This document shows, piece by piece, positions 1 to 9,846 of a stretch of DNA of 22,565 nucleotides (its first letter is position 1; each line of letters begins with the position of its first letter). Both the position numbers and the translations under genes were made by a program. This DNA is from an uncultured Mucilaginibacter sp. (GTDB taxonomy: Bacteria; Bacteroidota; Bacteroidia; Sphingobacteriales; Sphingobacteriaceae), in the NCBI RefSeq assembly GCF_946479965.1, contig NZ_CAMLHX010000065.1, forward strand, positions 1 through 22,565. The letters are read 5' to 3'. Below the pieces are notes generated by a model. It made no database searches and was not told the DNA's origin. It saw only the letters and a list, made by a program, of their open reading frames with translations.

Positions 1-16
1 TTCAATAATTAAAAAC

Positions 17-24
17 AAAGGAGA
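17..24 (+). promoter_or_regulatory. Ribosome binding site of rpoC
   Basis: AAAGGAGA lies two bases before the ATG at 27-29, a good match to the anti-Shine-Dalgarno sequence at rather short spacing. It is one of the few clear Shine-Dalgarno sequences in the window and fixes the rpoC start. The 26 bases before the ATG are presumably the rpoB-rpoC spacer, but rpoB itself is outside the window. Confidence 0.7.
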
Positions 25-26
25 CT

Positions 27-3000
27 ATGTCTTACAAAAAGGATAATAAAATCAAAAGTAACTTTACCACCATTACCATTAGCCTAGCGTCGCCAGAGGC
101 TATTTTGGAGCGTTCAAGTGGTGAAGTTTTAAAACCGGAAACCATTAACTACAGGACCTATAAGCCTGAGCGCGATGGTTTATTTTGCGAGCGTATTTTT
201 GGTCCGGTAAAAGACTACGAATGCCATTGCGGTAAATATAAACGTATACGTTACAAAGGTATAGTGTGCGACCGTTGCGGTGTTGAAGTAACCGAGAAAA
301 AAGTACGTCGCGAGCGTATGGGGCACATCAATTTGGTGGTTCCCGTTGCTCACATCTGGTATTTCCGCTCGTTGCCAAATAAAATTGGTTACCTGTTGGG
401 CTTACCTACAAAAAAACTTGACTTGATCATCTACTACGAGCGTTATGTAGTAATTCAGCCGGGTATTAAAGAGTCTGACGGTATATCAAAAATGGATTTC
501 CTTACCGAGGAAGAATATTTGGATATATTGGATACTTTACCAAAGGAAAACCAGTACCTGGATGATAAAGATCCGCAGAAATTTGTAGCCAAAATGGGTG
601 CAGAAGCTTTAGAAGAATTGTTAAGACGTATTGATCTTGACCATCTTTCTTTCAGCTTACGCCACCAGGCAGCTACAGAAACTTCTCAGCAACGTAAAAA
701 CGAGGCTTTAAAACGCTTGCAGGTTGTTGAAGCTTTCCGTGGTGCAAAAACAAGGATTGAAAATAACCCTGAGTGGATGATCGTTAAGATCGTTCCGGTT
801 ATACCACCAGAGTTGCGTCCGTTAGTACCACTTGAAGGCGGTCGTTTCGCAACATCGGATTTGAATGACCTTTACCGTCGTGTTATTATCCGTAACAACC
901 GTTTAAAACGTTTGATCGAGATCAAGGCACCAGAGGTGATCTTGCGTAACGAAAAACGTATGCTACAGGAAGCTGTGGATTCGTTATTTGATAACTCACG
1001 TAAAGTTAACGCGGTAAAAACTGAAGGTAACCGTGCATTGAAATCTCTTTCAGACATTCTGAAAGGTAAGCAAGGCCGTTTCCGTCAAAACTTACTAGGT
1101 AAACGTGTGGATTACTCGGCACGTTCGGTAATTGTTGTAGGGCCTAACCTTAAATTGCACGAGTGCGGTTTACCAAAGGATATGGCGGCAGAATTATTCA
1201 AACCGTTCATCATTCGTAAAATGATTGAGCGTGGTGTGGTTAAAACTGTAAAATCTGCAAAAAAGATAGTTGACCGCAAGGACCCATTGGTTTGGGATAT
1301 ATTGGAGAATGTACTTAAAGGACACCCGGTATTACTAAACCGTGCGCCTACGCTACACAGGTTGGGTATACAAGCTTTCCAGCCAAAATTGGTTGAAGGT
1401 AAAGCTATCCAATTGCACCCATTAACTTGTACCGCGTTCAACGCCGACTTTGACGGTGACCAGATGGCTGTTCACGTACCACTTGGTAACGCCGCAATTT
1501 TAGAAGCACAAGTGTTGATGCTTGCATCGCACAATATATTAAACCCTGCTAACGGTACACCTATTACAGTACCTTCTCAGGACATGGTTTTGGGTCTTTA
1601 CTATATTACTAAGGGCCGTAAAACGGATGCTGATCGTGTTGTAAAAGGCGAAGGCTTAACATTCTATGCTGCCGAAGAAGTTATTATAGCTTACAACGAG
1701 CGTAAAATTGACTTACACGCATTTATCAAAGTTAAGGCATTGGTAAAAGAGCGCGATGGCAGCATCGTTAGCAAAATAATTGATACGACAGTGGGCCGTG
1801 TGTTGTTTAACCAACACGTTCCAACAGAAGTAGGTTATATAAATGAATTACTTACCAAAAAATCACTGCGTGATATTATTGGCGAGGTAGTTAAAAACAC
1901 CGGTATGGCCCGCGCTGCCGCGTTCCTTGATGATATTAAGGAATTAGGATTTAAAATGGCGTTCCAAGGTGGTTTATCATTTAACCTTAAAGACATCAAT
2001 ATCCCTGCTGAAAAAGTAACCCTGATTCAAACTGCTTCTAAACAAGTAGAAGAGGTTATGGGTAACTACAACATGGGTTTCATTACTAATAACGAGCGTT
2101 ATAACCAAATTATCGATATCTGGACACGTATCAACAACCGCTTAACCGCGAATGTGATGGACATCCTAAGTAACGATAACCAAGGCTTTAACTCGGTATA
2201 CATGATGCTTGACTCAGGCGCGCGTGGTTCTAAAGAGCAGATTCGTCAGCTTGCAGGTATGCGTGGTTTGATGGCTAAGCCTCAAAAATCAGGTTCAGGT
2301 GGCGAGATCATTGAAAACCCTATTCTTTCAAACTTTAAAGAAGGCTTGTCGGTATTAGAGTACTTCATCTCTACTCACGGTGCACGTAAAGGTTTGGCGG
2401 ATACGGCGTTGAAAACGGCGGATGCGGGTTACTTAACCCGTCGTTTACATGACGTTGCGCAGGACATGATTGTTGGAACCGTTGATTGCGGAACCTTAAG
2501 AGGTATTTATACTACAGCGTTAAAAGATAACGAGGATATTGTTGAGCCACTATACGATCGTATTTTGGGCCGTACATCTTTACATGATGTTCATGATCCT
2601 ATCACTAACGAGTTATTGGTTAGCGCAGGACAGGATATTACTGAAGAAATTGGTAAACAAATAGAAAATTCACCTTTAGAAGGTATTGAAATTCGTTCGG
2701 TATTAACCTGCGAAAGCAAGCGTGGTGTATGTGCATTGTGCTACGGTCGTAACCTTGCAAGCGGTAAACGCGTGCAAAAAGGTGAGGCTGTTGGTGTAAT
2801 TGCCGCACAGTCTATCGGTGAGCCGGGTACACAGTTAACACTACGTACATTCCACGTGGGTGGTACCGCGTCAAACATTGCAGCTGAATCTCATATCAAC
2901 GCAAAATTTGATGGTATCATCGAGTTTGAGAACGTTCGTACTGTAGAGTACCAGGGCGAAGAAGGTGCGGTTGATGTGGTTTTAGGTCGTTCTGGTGAGT

Positions 3001-4313
3001 TCCGTATTGTAGAAGAAGGAAGCAATAAAGTAATTGTTTCTAACAACATTCCTTACGGTGCATACTTGTATATTAAGGATGGCAGCAAGATCAAACGTGG
3101 CGATCGTATCTGTTCATGGGATCCATACAATGCGGTAATCATTTCAGAATTTGCGGGTAAAACGCAGTTTGAAGCTGTATTAGAGGGTATCACTTTCCGT
3201 GAAGAATCTGATGAGCAAACAGGTCACCGTGAGAAAGTGATTATCGATACCCGTGATAAAACCAAGAACCCGTCTATCCAGGTTGTTGATGGCAAAGGCA
3301 CTGTTATTAAGGGATATAACATCCCGGTAGGCGCGCACATTGCTGTTGAAGAAGGTGAGAAATTACAAACCGGACAGATTATTGCTAAAATCCCGCGTTC
3401 TACAGGTAAAACACGGGATATTACAGGTGGTTTGCCACGTGTAACCGAGTTGTTTGAAGCACGTAACCCATCAAACCCAGCGGTAGTAACCGAAATTGAT
3501 GGTGTGGTAACTTTAGGTGGTGTTAAACGTGGTAATCGTGAGATCACCATTGAATCAAGAGACGGACAGATCAAGAAATACCTTGTTCCATTGTCTAAAC
3601 ACATCCTTGTACAGGATAATGACTTCGTTAAGGCAGGTATGCCATTGTCTGACGGTTCAATATCACCGGCTGATATATTAGCTATTAAAGGCCCTGCTGC
3701 CGTGCAAGAGTATCTTGTTAATGGTATACAGGAAGTTTACCGCCTACAAGGTGTGAAGATCAACGATAAACACTTTGAGGTTATCGTTCACCAGATGATG
3801 CAGAAAGTTATGATCGAGGATGCAGGCGATACCCGCTTCCTTGAGAAAGAAGCTGTTGATAGTTGGGACTTTATGCTGGAAAATGACGAGATATTTGACA
3901 AAAAGGTAGTTGTTGATCCGGGGGATTCAACAGCATTTAAAGCCGGTCAGATAGTATCAGTTAGAAAACTGCGTGATGAGAACTCTATTCTTAAACGTAA
4001 GGATATGAAGCTGATTGAAGTGCGTGATGCTATTGCTGCAACTTCAAGCCCTATACTGCAAGGTATAACCAGAGCTTCATTAGGTACCAAGTCGTTCATC
4101 TCGGCTGCATCGTTCCAGGAAACTACAAAAGTACTGAACGAGGCTGCAATTGCCGGCAAACGCGACCTGATGCTCGGTCTGAAAGAAAACGTGATCGTAG
4201 GTCACCTTATCCCTTCAGGAACGGGCTTACGCGAATACGAAAATATCCGTGTAGGATCTCAGGAAGAGTTTGATCGTCTGATGGCATCAAAAGCCGAAGA
4301 AGTAGAAGCTTAA
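27..4313 (+). CDS. rpoC: DNA-directed RNA polymerase subunit beta'
   Basis: Largest subunit of the core RNA polymerase; it carries the catalytic magnesium site and, with the beta subunit, forms the DNA/RNA clamp. The 1428-residue length is normal for Bacteroidota. The catalytic NADFDGD motif is at residues 472-478, with magnesium-binding Asp474, Asp476 and Asp478. The first zinc site is Cys66, Cys68, Cys81 and Cys84; the second is Cys821, Cys895, Cys902 and Cys905. The second site is offset by exactly +7 from my recollection of the E. coli positions. The bridge-helix and trigger-loop region ([18 protein letters not shown]) is intact. The start has a strong ribosome binding site. Base composition is visibly less AT-rich than the polysaccharide genes downstream, as expected for a highly expressed core gene. 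A hairpin terminator follows 24 bases after the stop. Identification is secure. Confidence 0.99.
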   Translation: MSYKKDNKIKSNFTTITISLASPEAILERSSGEVLKPETINYRTYKPERDGLFCERIFGPVKDYECHCGKYKRIRYKGIVCDRCGVEVTEKKVRRERMGHINLVVPVAHIWYFRSLPNKIGYLLGLPTKKLDLIIYYERYVVIQPGIKESDGISKMDFLTEEEYLDILDTLPKENQYLDDKDPQKFVAKMGAEALEELLRRIDLDHLSFSLRHQAATETSQQRKNEALKRLQVVEAFRGAKTRIENNPEWMIVKIVPVIPPELRPLVPLEGGRFATSDLNDLYRRVIIRNNRLKRLIEIKAPEVILRNEKRMLQEAVDSLFDNSRKVNAVKTEGNRALKSLSDILKGKQGRFRQNLLGKRVDYSARSVIVVGPNLKLHECGLPKDMAAELFKPFIIRKMIERGVVKTVKSAKKIVDRKDPLVWDILENVLKGHPVLLNRAPTLHRLGIQAFQPKLVEGKAIQLHPLTCTAFNADFDGDQMAVHVPLGNAAILEAQVLMLASHNILNPANGTPITVPSQDMVLGLYYITKGRKTDADRVVKGEGLTFYAAEEVIIAYNERKIDLHAFIKVKALVKERDGSIVSKIIDTTVGRVLFNQHVPTEVGYINELLTKKSLRDIIGEVVKNTGMARAAAFLDDIKELGFKMAFQGGLSFNLKDINIPAEKVTLIQTASKQVEEVMGNYNMGFITNNERYNQIIDIWTRINNRLTANVMDILSNDNQGFNSVYMMLDSGARGSKEQIRQLAGMRGLMAKPQKSGSGGEIIENPILSNFKEGLSVLEYFISTHGARKGLADTALKTADAGYLTRRLHDVAQDMIVGTVDCGTLRGIYTTALKDNEDIVEPLYDRILGRTSLHDVHDPITNELLVSAGQDITEEIGKQIENSPLEGIEIRSVLTCESKRGVCALCYGRNLASGKRVQKGEAVGVIAAQSIGEPGTQLTLRTFHVGGTASNIAAESHINAKFDGIIEFENVRTVEYQGEEGAVDVVLGRSGEFRIVEEGSNKVIVSNNIPYGAYLYIKDGSKIKRGDRICSWDPYNAVIISEFAGKTQFEAVLEGITFREESDEQTGHREKVIIDTRDKTKNPSIQVVDGKGTVIKGYNIPVGAHIAVEEGEKLQTGQIIAKIPRSTGKTRDITGGLPRVTELFEARNPSNPAVVTEIDGVVTLGGVKRGNREITIESRDGQIKKYLVPLSKHILVQDNDFVKAGMPLSDGSISPADILAIKGPAAVQEYLVNGIQEVYRLQGVKINDKHFEVIVHQMMQKVMIEDAGDTRFLEKEAVDSWDFMLENDEIFDKKVVVDPGDSTAFKAGQIVSVRKLRDENSILKRKDMKLIEVRDAIAATSSPILQGITRASLGTKSFISAASFQETTKVLNEAAIAGKRDLMLGLKENVIVGHLIPSGTGLREYENIRVGSQEEFDRLMASKAEEVEA

Positions 4314-4337
4314 TGGCAAACAAAAATTAAATATGAA

Positions 4338-4374
4338 CAAAGCCTTCCCATTTGCGGAAGGCTTTGTTATTTTA
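4338..4374 (+). terminator. Intrinsic terminator after rpoC
   Basis: An 11-bp perfect stem (4338-4348 pairing with 4356-4366, CAAAGCCTTCC / GGAAGGCTTTG) with a 7-nt loop is followed by the T-rich run TTATTTTA. It most likely ends the rpoB-rpoC transcript. The stem ends only 13 bases before the ATG of the next gene, so that gene either depends on readthrough or has its own promoter overlapping the hairpin. Confidence 0.8.
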
Positions 4375-4379
4375 GCGTC

Positions 4380-4691
4380 ATGGAAGAGCAATTTGACAAT
4401 CAGCTCAATATAGAGCTTTCCGAAGAGATCGCAGAGGGGGTATATTCCAACCTAGCTATTGTAACTCACTCAACCGCAGAATTTGTGGTGGATTTTATAA
4501 GGGTTATGCCTGGTGTCCCCAAGGCTAAAGTGAAATCAAGAATTATAGTTACACCCGAGCACGCAAAGCGTTTGTTAGATGCGCTTGAAGACAACATTGC
4601 CAAATATGAGGCAGTAAACGGGCGAATAAAAACCCGGCCTGAGCAGGGTGGTTTCCCAATAAATTTTGGCGGGACGATGGGGCAGGCGTAA
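4380..4691 (+). CDS. DUF3467 domain-containing protein
   Basis: A small acidic-to-neutral protein of 103 residues, matching the DUF3467 family by its characteristic block: LNIELSEEIAEGVYSNLA near residues 9-26, then an FVVDFIRVMPGVPKAKVKSR segment and a C-terminal TPEHAKRLLDALEDNIAKYE helix. Its molecular function is unknown. The family is common in Bacteroidota and is typically found just downstream of rpoC, as here. There is no signal peptide or membrane segment, so it is probably cytoplasmic. The ATG at 4380 agrees with the family N-terminus, but it lies 13 bases after the rpoC terminator stem and has no Shine-Dalgarno sequence. Translation from a leaderless or near-leaderless transcript is possible. 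The family assignment is firm; the function is not known. Confidence 0.9.
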   Translation: MEEQFDNQLNIELSEEIAEGVYSNLAIVTHSTAEFVVDFIRVMPGVPKAKVKSRIIVTPEHAKRLLDALEDNIAKYEAVNGRIKTRPEQGGFPINFGGTMGQA

Positions 4692-4701
4692 AATTATATT
4701 A

Positions 4702-4728
4702 TAATAAACGATACTGAATAGTTTATTG
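4702..4728. terminator. Possible weak bidirectional terminator
   Basis: AATAAAC (4703-4709) and GTTTATT (4721-4727) can pair as a 7-bp stem with an 11-nt loop between two convergent genes. The 3' arm overlaps the stop codon of the minus-strand gene. On the minus strand the stem is followed by an AT-rich run. The stem is AT-rich and therefore weak, so this is only a suggestion. Confidence 0.25.
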
Positions 4729-6387
4729 CACTGCATTGGTGATGTTTGTAATCTCGTACAGGACTACACTATTGGCCTTTAACCTTGTGCTGATCTCTAT
4801 TTTATTTTGTTTAACTGATAAAAGGCTTTGCGTATAATTCAGCTTAGCGAGGCCTTTATATTCCGCACGTTTTTCTTTCCAAATTCGTAACGATTTCTGA
4901 TTTTTAAGTATCCATGGTACCTCTAAAGAATATACAGACACCGAATCTTTGTAATGATCAATGGTAATACCATTTTCTTTCTGGTCATTTACCCACTTGG
5001 TCCACCAGTTAGCGTTCTCGTTGTCGATCACATATTTTTTAATAATGACATTTGACCCGCGTTGTACTTTCACATTATTTAACGATATTTTTGAAAGTAT
5101 TTCATCCCCTGACGTAAGGTTTTCATTTACGTTGTAGATAATTATGTGTGCGGTATGGGTGGCTTTATTAAAACCTCCAATACCTTCCAATGCATTCTTT
5201 GTGTCGGCATTTTTTTCTTTGTTCGCCTTTACATAACTATCATTTGTCATTTTATAGGCAAGGTTGGAAAAATTGCTTTCCATAGAAGGAAGATCATCCC
5301 AAATTTCCTCAGGGCCTAAGGCCCATGTAGAAAACCAACTTATGTCTTTTTCAATCATAGTTTTGAATAACCTGGCGTTTACGGCTGCCTGATAACTATA
5401 ACCAATACTTCTTGAAAGCAATACTTTTCCATCCGGTCCATTCAAAATTTTTCCTTCATCAACACCATATTTAAGGTTTCTGAGTCCATTCTTTAAAGCA
5501 GAGTTTCTTAGCAGGTCAACGCAATCAGTTAAACTGCGAAACGAATATTGGCCCGGTTTAGGATCATAGTAAGAGGTAGTTAGAAAATTTATTTGGGTGC
5601 CTCTTTTTTTCGTTTTATAATTGATACCCTTAGCGCAATGTTCAATAAATGCTTTCTCATCCCATAGCCCTGGTATCGTAGTCATACTATGTGCTCCCAC
5701 TAATAAATTTTGTTTTTTAATTGCTTGCTGAAGGGCTGCCACGGTATAATCGTACAGTTTAAAATAATTAAGTTTTGTACTAACAGAGTCATTGTTATCG
5801 TTATACCAATCTCCGTTTTCGTATTCCGTTAATACGCCCCATTTCCATTTCTTAACTTCCTGTATACCAAAACATTTAACTAAGGTATCTGCAATGTGAT
5901 ATATATAGTTATAATAATCGTTGTAGTTTTCCGGTGGAGATACATTTACGCTAAAGCTTCCAATTGCAGGTTTTTTCGAAAATTTTAACGGAACGTTCCC
6001 AGTAACTATGTAAGGTTTTAAGCCCTGTTTTACAATGTTTTTACAAGCCACAACCAATGATTTTGCGTTATAATCGTTTTTTGAGTTTTTATCTAACGGG
6101 TTTGAAAACAGATCCCTATCAACAGATCCTCCGGTGGTACTCATTAATTGCACATATTTAATAAACGGGTAGTTCTTTAAGAAAAAATCAGACGGATACA
6201 CAGCTTTGTTATCCAGCCAAAATGAGTGGTAATTCCAAGTGTTTACGTCAGTAAATTTGTTTTGTATGCGTTTACCGGGGGATGAAAAGCTGAATGTTAA
6301 CTTTTTATAACTTTGAGAAAAAGAATAAGTAGAAAGACAGCATAGAAGCGATAGTAAAATCAGCGATAACACATTTCTTGATGGCAT
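4723..6387 (-). CDS. Secreted glycoside hydrolase-like TIM-barrel protein (GH39-like)
   Basis: A 554-residue protein with an N-terminal Sec signal peptide: MPSRN, a hydrophobic core at about residues 6-22, and a likely cleavage at SFS-Q near residue 24. The mature part resembles clan GH-A TIM-barrel enzymes, especially the GH39 beta-xylosidase group. VLTEYENGDW (residues 185-194, Glu188) sits where the acid/base glutamate is expected, and KYGVDEGKIL (307-316, Glu311) where the nucleophile is expected. The spacing of about 120 residues fits that family. The canonical NEP tripeptide is absent, so the substrate and even catalysis are uncertain. A C-terminal beta-rich domain from about residue 400 is likely. 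The gene lies between the rpoC unit and the polysaccharide operon, divergent from the export genes, so it may cut or remodel the locus-encoded polymer in the periplasm or outside the cell. The fold call comes from recognition, not a search. Confidence 0.5.
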   Translation of the reverse strand: MPSRNVLSLILLSLLCCLSTYSFSQSYKKLTFSFSSPGKRIQNKFTDVNTWNYHSFWLDNKAVYPSDFFLKNYPFIKYVQLMSTTGGSVDRDLFSNPLDKNSKNDYNAKSLVVACKNIVKQGLKPYIVTGNVPLKFSKKPAIGSFSVNVSPPENYNDYYNYIYHIADTLVKCFGIQEVKKWKWGVLTEYENGDWYNDNNDSVSTKLNYFKLYDYTVAALQQAIKKQNLLVGAHSMTTIPGLWDEKAFIEHCAKGINYKTKKRGTQINFLTTSYYDPKPGQYSFRSLTDCVDLLRNSALKNGLRNLKYGVDEGKILNGPDGKVLLSRSIGYSYQAAVNARLFKTMIEKDISWFSTWALGPEEIWDDLPSMESNFSNLAYKMTNDSYVKANKEKNADTKNALEGIGGFNKATHTAHIIIYNVNENLTSGDEILSKISLNNVKVQRGSNVIIKKYVIDNENANWWTKWVNDQKENGITIDHYKDSVSVYSLEVPWILKNQKSLRIWKEKRAEYKGLAKLNYTQSLLSVKQNKIEISTRLKANSVVLYEITNITNAVQ

Positions 6388-6621
6388 ATTTGCAGATAAT
6401 TAAGTATATTAGTTTGCGAGTGAATTAATCTTTTTTTGTAAAAATGTATCGAAAAAAAAGTTTTGTATTTTAGCTGTTATTTTAAGCGTTTTCTACCATT
6501 TTGAAAAAAAAAAGACCCATCAATTGTAATTTCTTCTATATTTACCAAATATTTATTGAAATATAATATTAAAGTTATGCATTTATTATCTACTTGTGAA
6601 ATTCCGGATGCGCCTTGTTTA
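6388..6621. promoter_or_regulatory. Divergent intergenic region driving the GH39-like gene and the export operon
   Basis: AT-rich DNA between divergent genes; it must hold the promoters for both directions. It contains a 10-A run (6504-6513) and an 8-A run (6452-6459). TATTTTAG at 6466-6473 is one mismatch from the Bacteroidota -7 element TAnnTTTG, but I see no TTTG at the expected upstream spacing. The reading frame of the export lipoprotein is open back to an ATG at 6556, so the end of the regulatory region depends on which start is used. No operator or riboswitch was recognised. Confidence 0.35.
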
Positions 6622-7431
6622 ATGTCTAAAATGTTTAAACATTATCTTTATTATTTTGTTGCTTTTCTTTTAGCGGTTTCTTTATTCTCGTGCACGTCTG
6701 CAAAAAAAGTTAAGTATTTTCAAGACATTCCTGATTCCGGCAGCTTGAAAACTATTCAAAAAGTGGAGTTCATTGAACCCAGTATCCAAGTAGACGACAT
6801 TGTAACGGTTCTTGTTCAAACGATTGATCCCATCGCTTCCCAGATTATCAATTCAGGAAATATTGCTACAGCAGGCACTGGAGCCATCGTAGGAGTGCCG
6901 TCATACAATCAGCAAATTTCCAGCGGCTATTTAGTTGATAAAAATGGGGACATAGATTTACCTACAATAGGCAAGGTAAAAGTGCTTGGTCTCACAATTT
7001 TACAAGCTAAAGAGAATATTAGGAAGGCTGTTGAGCAGTTGTATAAAGTGCAGTCGGTAATTGTCCGGTTTGCTAATTTCAGAATTAGCATCACCGGCGA
7101 AGTAAACAGGCCCGGCACCTATATAATGCCTAGTGAAAAAGTGAGTATATTGGATGCCATAGCCCTTGCCGGTGATTTAACAATATATGGAAAAAGAGAT
7201 AATGTGCTATTATTAAGGGATAATGTTGATGGTACAAAAACACCTTATAGAATAAATTTGAGAAAGAGCGAAGTGCTTTATGCACCATATTTTTATTTGC
7301 GCCAAAACGATGCTCTATACGTTGAACCATCAAAGGCAAAGGCTGCCTCAACAGACGCAACACAAGCACGAACTTTTACTATAATAGGTTCAGTTTTATC
7401 AGTTTTAATAGTTTTGTTTACCAGAAGATAA
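6622..7431 (+). CDS. Wza-like polysaccharide export outer-membrane lipoprotein
   Basis: Outer-membrane auxiliary/export component (OPX, Wza family) that provides the exit route for the polymer. From the ATG at 6622 the product is 269 residues and begins with a lipoprotein signal: a hydrophobic stretch ending in LFSC, lipidated Cys at residue 24. Next comes a polysaccharide-export (Poly_export) domain containing QVDDIVTVLVQ and GYLVDKNGDIDLPTIGKV. An SLBB domain follows, with ITGEVNRPGTYIMP and SILDAIALAGDLTIYGKRDNV. Near the C-terminus is a hydrophobic segment (FTIIGSVLSVLIVLF), short for a typical Wza helix but common in Bacteroidota homologues. The frame is open upstream to 6556, but that start would put about 22 polar residues before the signal peptide, so 6622 or the ATG at 6631 is preferred. 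The autokinase gene begins three bases after the stop, so the two are cotranscribed. Confidence 0.9.
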   Translation: MSKMFKHYLYYFVAFLLAVSLFSCTSAKKVKYFQDIPDSGSLKTIQKVEFIEPSIQVDDIVTVLVQTIDPIASQIINSGNIATAGTGAIVGVPSYNQQISSGYLVDKNGDIDLPTIGKVKVLGLTILQAKENIRKAVEQLYKVQSVIVRFANFRISITGEVNRPGTYIMPSEKVSILDAIALAGDLTIYGKRDNVLLLRDNVDGTKTPYRINLRKSEVLYAPYFYLRQNDALYVEPSKAKAASTDATQARTFTIIGSVLSVLIVLFTRR

Positions 7432-7434
7432 TAT

Positions 7435-9831
7435 ATGGATTTATTACAGGAAAATCAGCAAGTAATAGGCGAATTACAAGAAGACAATTTTAATCTCAAA
7501 AATTTAGTAAGTAGGGTTCTTTCTAATTGGTATTTGTTTTTCATAGGGGTATTGATATGTTTCGGTTGCGCCTTTGTGTATGCGCGATATGCTCAGCCGA
7601 GTTATAGCATAAACAGTAAAATTATTGTTGACGACCAAAAAAACAGCCCCGGCGCTAGCGCAGGCGGTATGCTTATGGATCTTTCAAGTTTGCTTGATAT
7701 ACCCAGCAATGCCCAGAATGAGATCGAAATTTTAAAATCCAGATATCTCGTCAGCCGTGTTGTAAAGGATCTTCAGCTAAATGTTACTACATACAGAAAA
7801 GGCCGCATAAGAGCGGTCGAATTATATGATGAGGCTCCATTTACGGTCGGTATCAGAAGTAAAACAGATACAATACAAGGCCGTGAATACACTGTTAAAA
7901 TAGATAAATCGGGCAAAAAGCTTCGCGTAATAGATGGGAAGGAAAACATTAACAAAGAAGTTGGGTTTGGTGAGGTAATTAGCACTGAGCAATATGATAT
8001 AGTGTTTTATGAAAAACAGCGAAGTGATAGGGCTAATGTTTACATTGTTGCCGTTCAATCAGAAGACAGCAAAACTGAAGAAATTTTAAATGATTTAACG
8101 GTACAACTTACCGATAAAAAAAGTACAACTATTGATCTCAACTATCTGTATTCTAACCCTAAAAAGGGTGAGGCGATACTTCAAAAGTTAATGACGTTTT
8201 ATCTGCAAACAAATCTTCAAAATAAGATTCAAATTGCGGATAGCACGCTGAGGTTTATCGACGATCGTTTAATTATTGTAAGCAAAGAACTGAGCGGAGT
8301 TGAAAAGAGTTTTGAAGAGTTTAAAAAAGAAAATTCCGTTGCAAATATTTCTGAACAATCAAAGGTGCTTGTTACGGAGGCATCTGATTATTATCAAAAG
8401 CTAAATCAGCTCGATAATGAAATAGCGATGCTAAATTCTATAAAGAGATTCATGATAGACTTGGATGACAGAAGAGTTATTCCAAGCGGATTGAATATTA
8501 GCGACCCGGTATTTGCGGCCACTATAAATGCTTATAATCAAGCATTGGTTGAGCGCAATAGGCAGGCGTTATCTCTAAATGATGAAAACCCTGTCATAAA
8601 AAGCCTTGACAAACAAATCGCTGGTTTTAAGGAAAGCATGTTAAGGGCCTTTGAGACCAGCAGTAAAAACCTGCAAATTAGCCGCGACAATTTAAAAAGT
8701 ACTAACGGCGTTATTGCGGGACAAATCCGCTCTGTTCCTAAAAAGGAACGGATTTATTTAGACTACGCACGGCAGCAAAATCTTAAGCAAGAGTTATACC
8801 TGTATCTTTTGCAAAAGCGGGAGGAGACTGCTATCTCAAAAACGTCTACTATTTCAACGGCAAGAATAATTGATCCGGCCAAAAGTGAGTTTTATCCCTT
8901 TAAGCCTAAGCGATCAATGATTTATATGTTAGGGGTGATTTTAGGAATAGTGCTCCCCTTTGCGTATATAAATTTCCGCGAGATGCTTAATATTAAGATC
9001 CTTAGCAAGGATGATTTAAACAGGCTTACAAATATTCCTATAGTTGGTGAGATTGGTAATAATCCGGATAATGAGTCTTTGATTGTTACAGAAAATTCCA
9101 GGTCAATAATATCTGAGCAGTTTAGATCTGCCAGGACAAATTTACAGTTCTTGATGAGCGCATCTAAGGCGAACGTTATTATGTCTACGTCAAGTATGAG
9201 CGGCGAGGGGAAATCATTTATCACACTGAATATTGCAAGTGCATTAGCCTTAAGTGGAAAAAAAGTTGTTATGATGGAGCTTGACCTTAGAAAGCCCAAA
9301 TTATCTTCAACAATAGGTTTAGATCATAATAAGATAGGATTTACAAATTATATAATTTCTGACGATTATAAAGTTAGCGACATAGTTAGGCCCACACCGT
9401 TTCATAAGAATTGCTTCATAGTATCATCGGGGCCGGTACCGCCTAACCCTTCCGAACTTATCATGAATCCGAAGCTTAATGACATCATTGACGAATTAAA
9501 AAAGCAATTTGATTTTATAGTTATTGATAGTGCGCCTGTTGGCTTGGTATCAGACGCTCTACTTATAGAAAAATGTGTTGATATAACCCTTTATGTAGTA
9601 AGGCAACGCTACACGTTCAAATCGCAACTAAGTATTGTTAATAATTTGGTTAGTTCTAAAAAACTAAAGCGCGCTTACTTAATTGTTAACGATATTAAAA
9701 CTACAAAAGGCGGCTACTATGGTTATGGCTACGGTTATGGCTATGGCTATGGTTATGGCTACGGTTATGGCTACGGAAATGCAGAGACTGTTGCGAAAAA
9801 AAGTTTTTGGGGTAAAATCTTTAATAAATAA
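7435..9831 (+). CDS. Wzc-like polysaccharide co-polymerase / tyrosine autokinase
   Basis: Inner-membrane PCP-2a protein of 798 residues that sets chain length and couples Wzy polymerisation to export. An N-terminal Wzz domain starts with membrane helix 1 at about residues 32-50. A long periplasmic coiled-coil region follows, including the GNVR-type segment PKKERIYLDYARQQNLKQEL, and membrane helix 2 lies at about 495-515. The cytoplasmic BY-kinase domain has Walker A SSMSGEGKS (586-594, Lys593), Walker A' VMMELDLRKP (Asp617) and Walker B FIVIDSAP (Asp698). The C-terminus is a tyrosine cluster: YY at 761-762, then nine Gly-Tyr pairs at 763-780, then a short basic tail. Such clusters are the sites of trans-autophosphorylation that control the oligomer. 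The perfect GY periodicity, encoded by a hexanucleotide repeat, is unusual. The glycosyltransferase genes start 15 bases downstream. Confidence 0.95.
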   Translation: MDLLQENQQVIGELQEDNFNLKNLVSRVLSNWYLFFIGVLICFGCAFVYARYAQPSYSINSKIIVDDQKNSPGASAGGMLMDLSSLLDIPSNAQNEIEILKSRYLVSRVVKDLQLNVTTYRKGRIRAVELYDEAPFTVGIRSKTDTIQGREYTVKIDKSGKKLRVIDGKENINKEVGFGEVISTEQYDIVFYEKQRSDRANVYIVAVQSEDSKTEEILNDLTVQLTDKKSTTIDLNYLYSNPKKGEAILQKLMTFYLQTNLQNKIQIADSTLRFIDDRLIIVSKELSGVEKSFEEFKKENSVANISEQSKVLVTEASDYYQKLNQLDNEIAMLNSIKRFMIDLDDRRVIPSGLNISDPVFAATINAYNQALVERNRQALSLNDENPVIKSLDKQIAGFKESMLRAFETSSKNLQISRDNLKSTNGVIAGQIRSVPKKERIYLDYARQQNLKQELYLYLLQKREETAISKTSTISTARIIDPAKSEFYPFKPKRSMIYMLGVILGIVLPFAYINFREMLNIKILSKDDLNRLTNIPIVGEIGNNPDNESLIVTENSRSIISEQFRSARTNLQFLMSASKANVIMSTSSMSGEGKSFITLNIASALALSGKKVVMMELDLRKPKLSSTIGLDHNKIGFTNYIISDDYKVSDIVRPTPFHKNCFIVSSGPVPPNPSELIMNPKLNDIIDELKKQFDFIVIDSAPVGLVSDALLIEKCVDITLYVVRQRYTFKSQLSIVNNLVSSKKLKRAYLIVNDIKTTKGGYYGYGYGYGYGYGYGYGYGYGNAETVAKKSFWGKIFNK
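9721..9774 (+). repeat. Hexanucleotide GGYTAY tandem repeat, nine copies
   Basis: Nine consecutive six-base units of the form GGT/GGC followed by TAT/TAC, each encoding Gly-Tyr, inside the 3' end of the autokinase gene. Units alternate among synonymous variants (GGTTAT, GGCTAC, GGCTAT), so the array is degenerate at wobble positions but perfect at the protein level. Copy changes would keep frame and alter only the number of tyrosines. Eleven tyrosines are present, counting the preceding YY. Confidence 0.9.
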
Positions 9832-9846
9832 ACATTTCCATCATCA

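Noticed and set aside
872..4159. Several minus-strand open frames within rpoC
   Set aside because: They are antisense shadows of a highly conserved coding sequence, with no start signals or protein-like motifs.
6504..6513. Run of ten A upstream of the export operon as a phase-variable promoter element
   Set aside because: Such A-runs are common in AT-rich Bacteroidota spacers, and no promoter core at a telling distance was found, so variation would be speculation.
6556..6621. Upstream ATG for the Wza-like lipoprotein
   Set aside because: It would put about 22 polar residues, including two Cys, ahead of the signal peptide; the ATG at 6622 or 6631 gives a normal lipoprotein leader.
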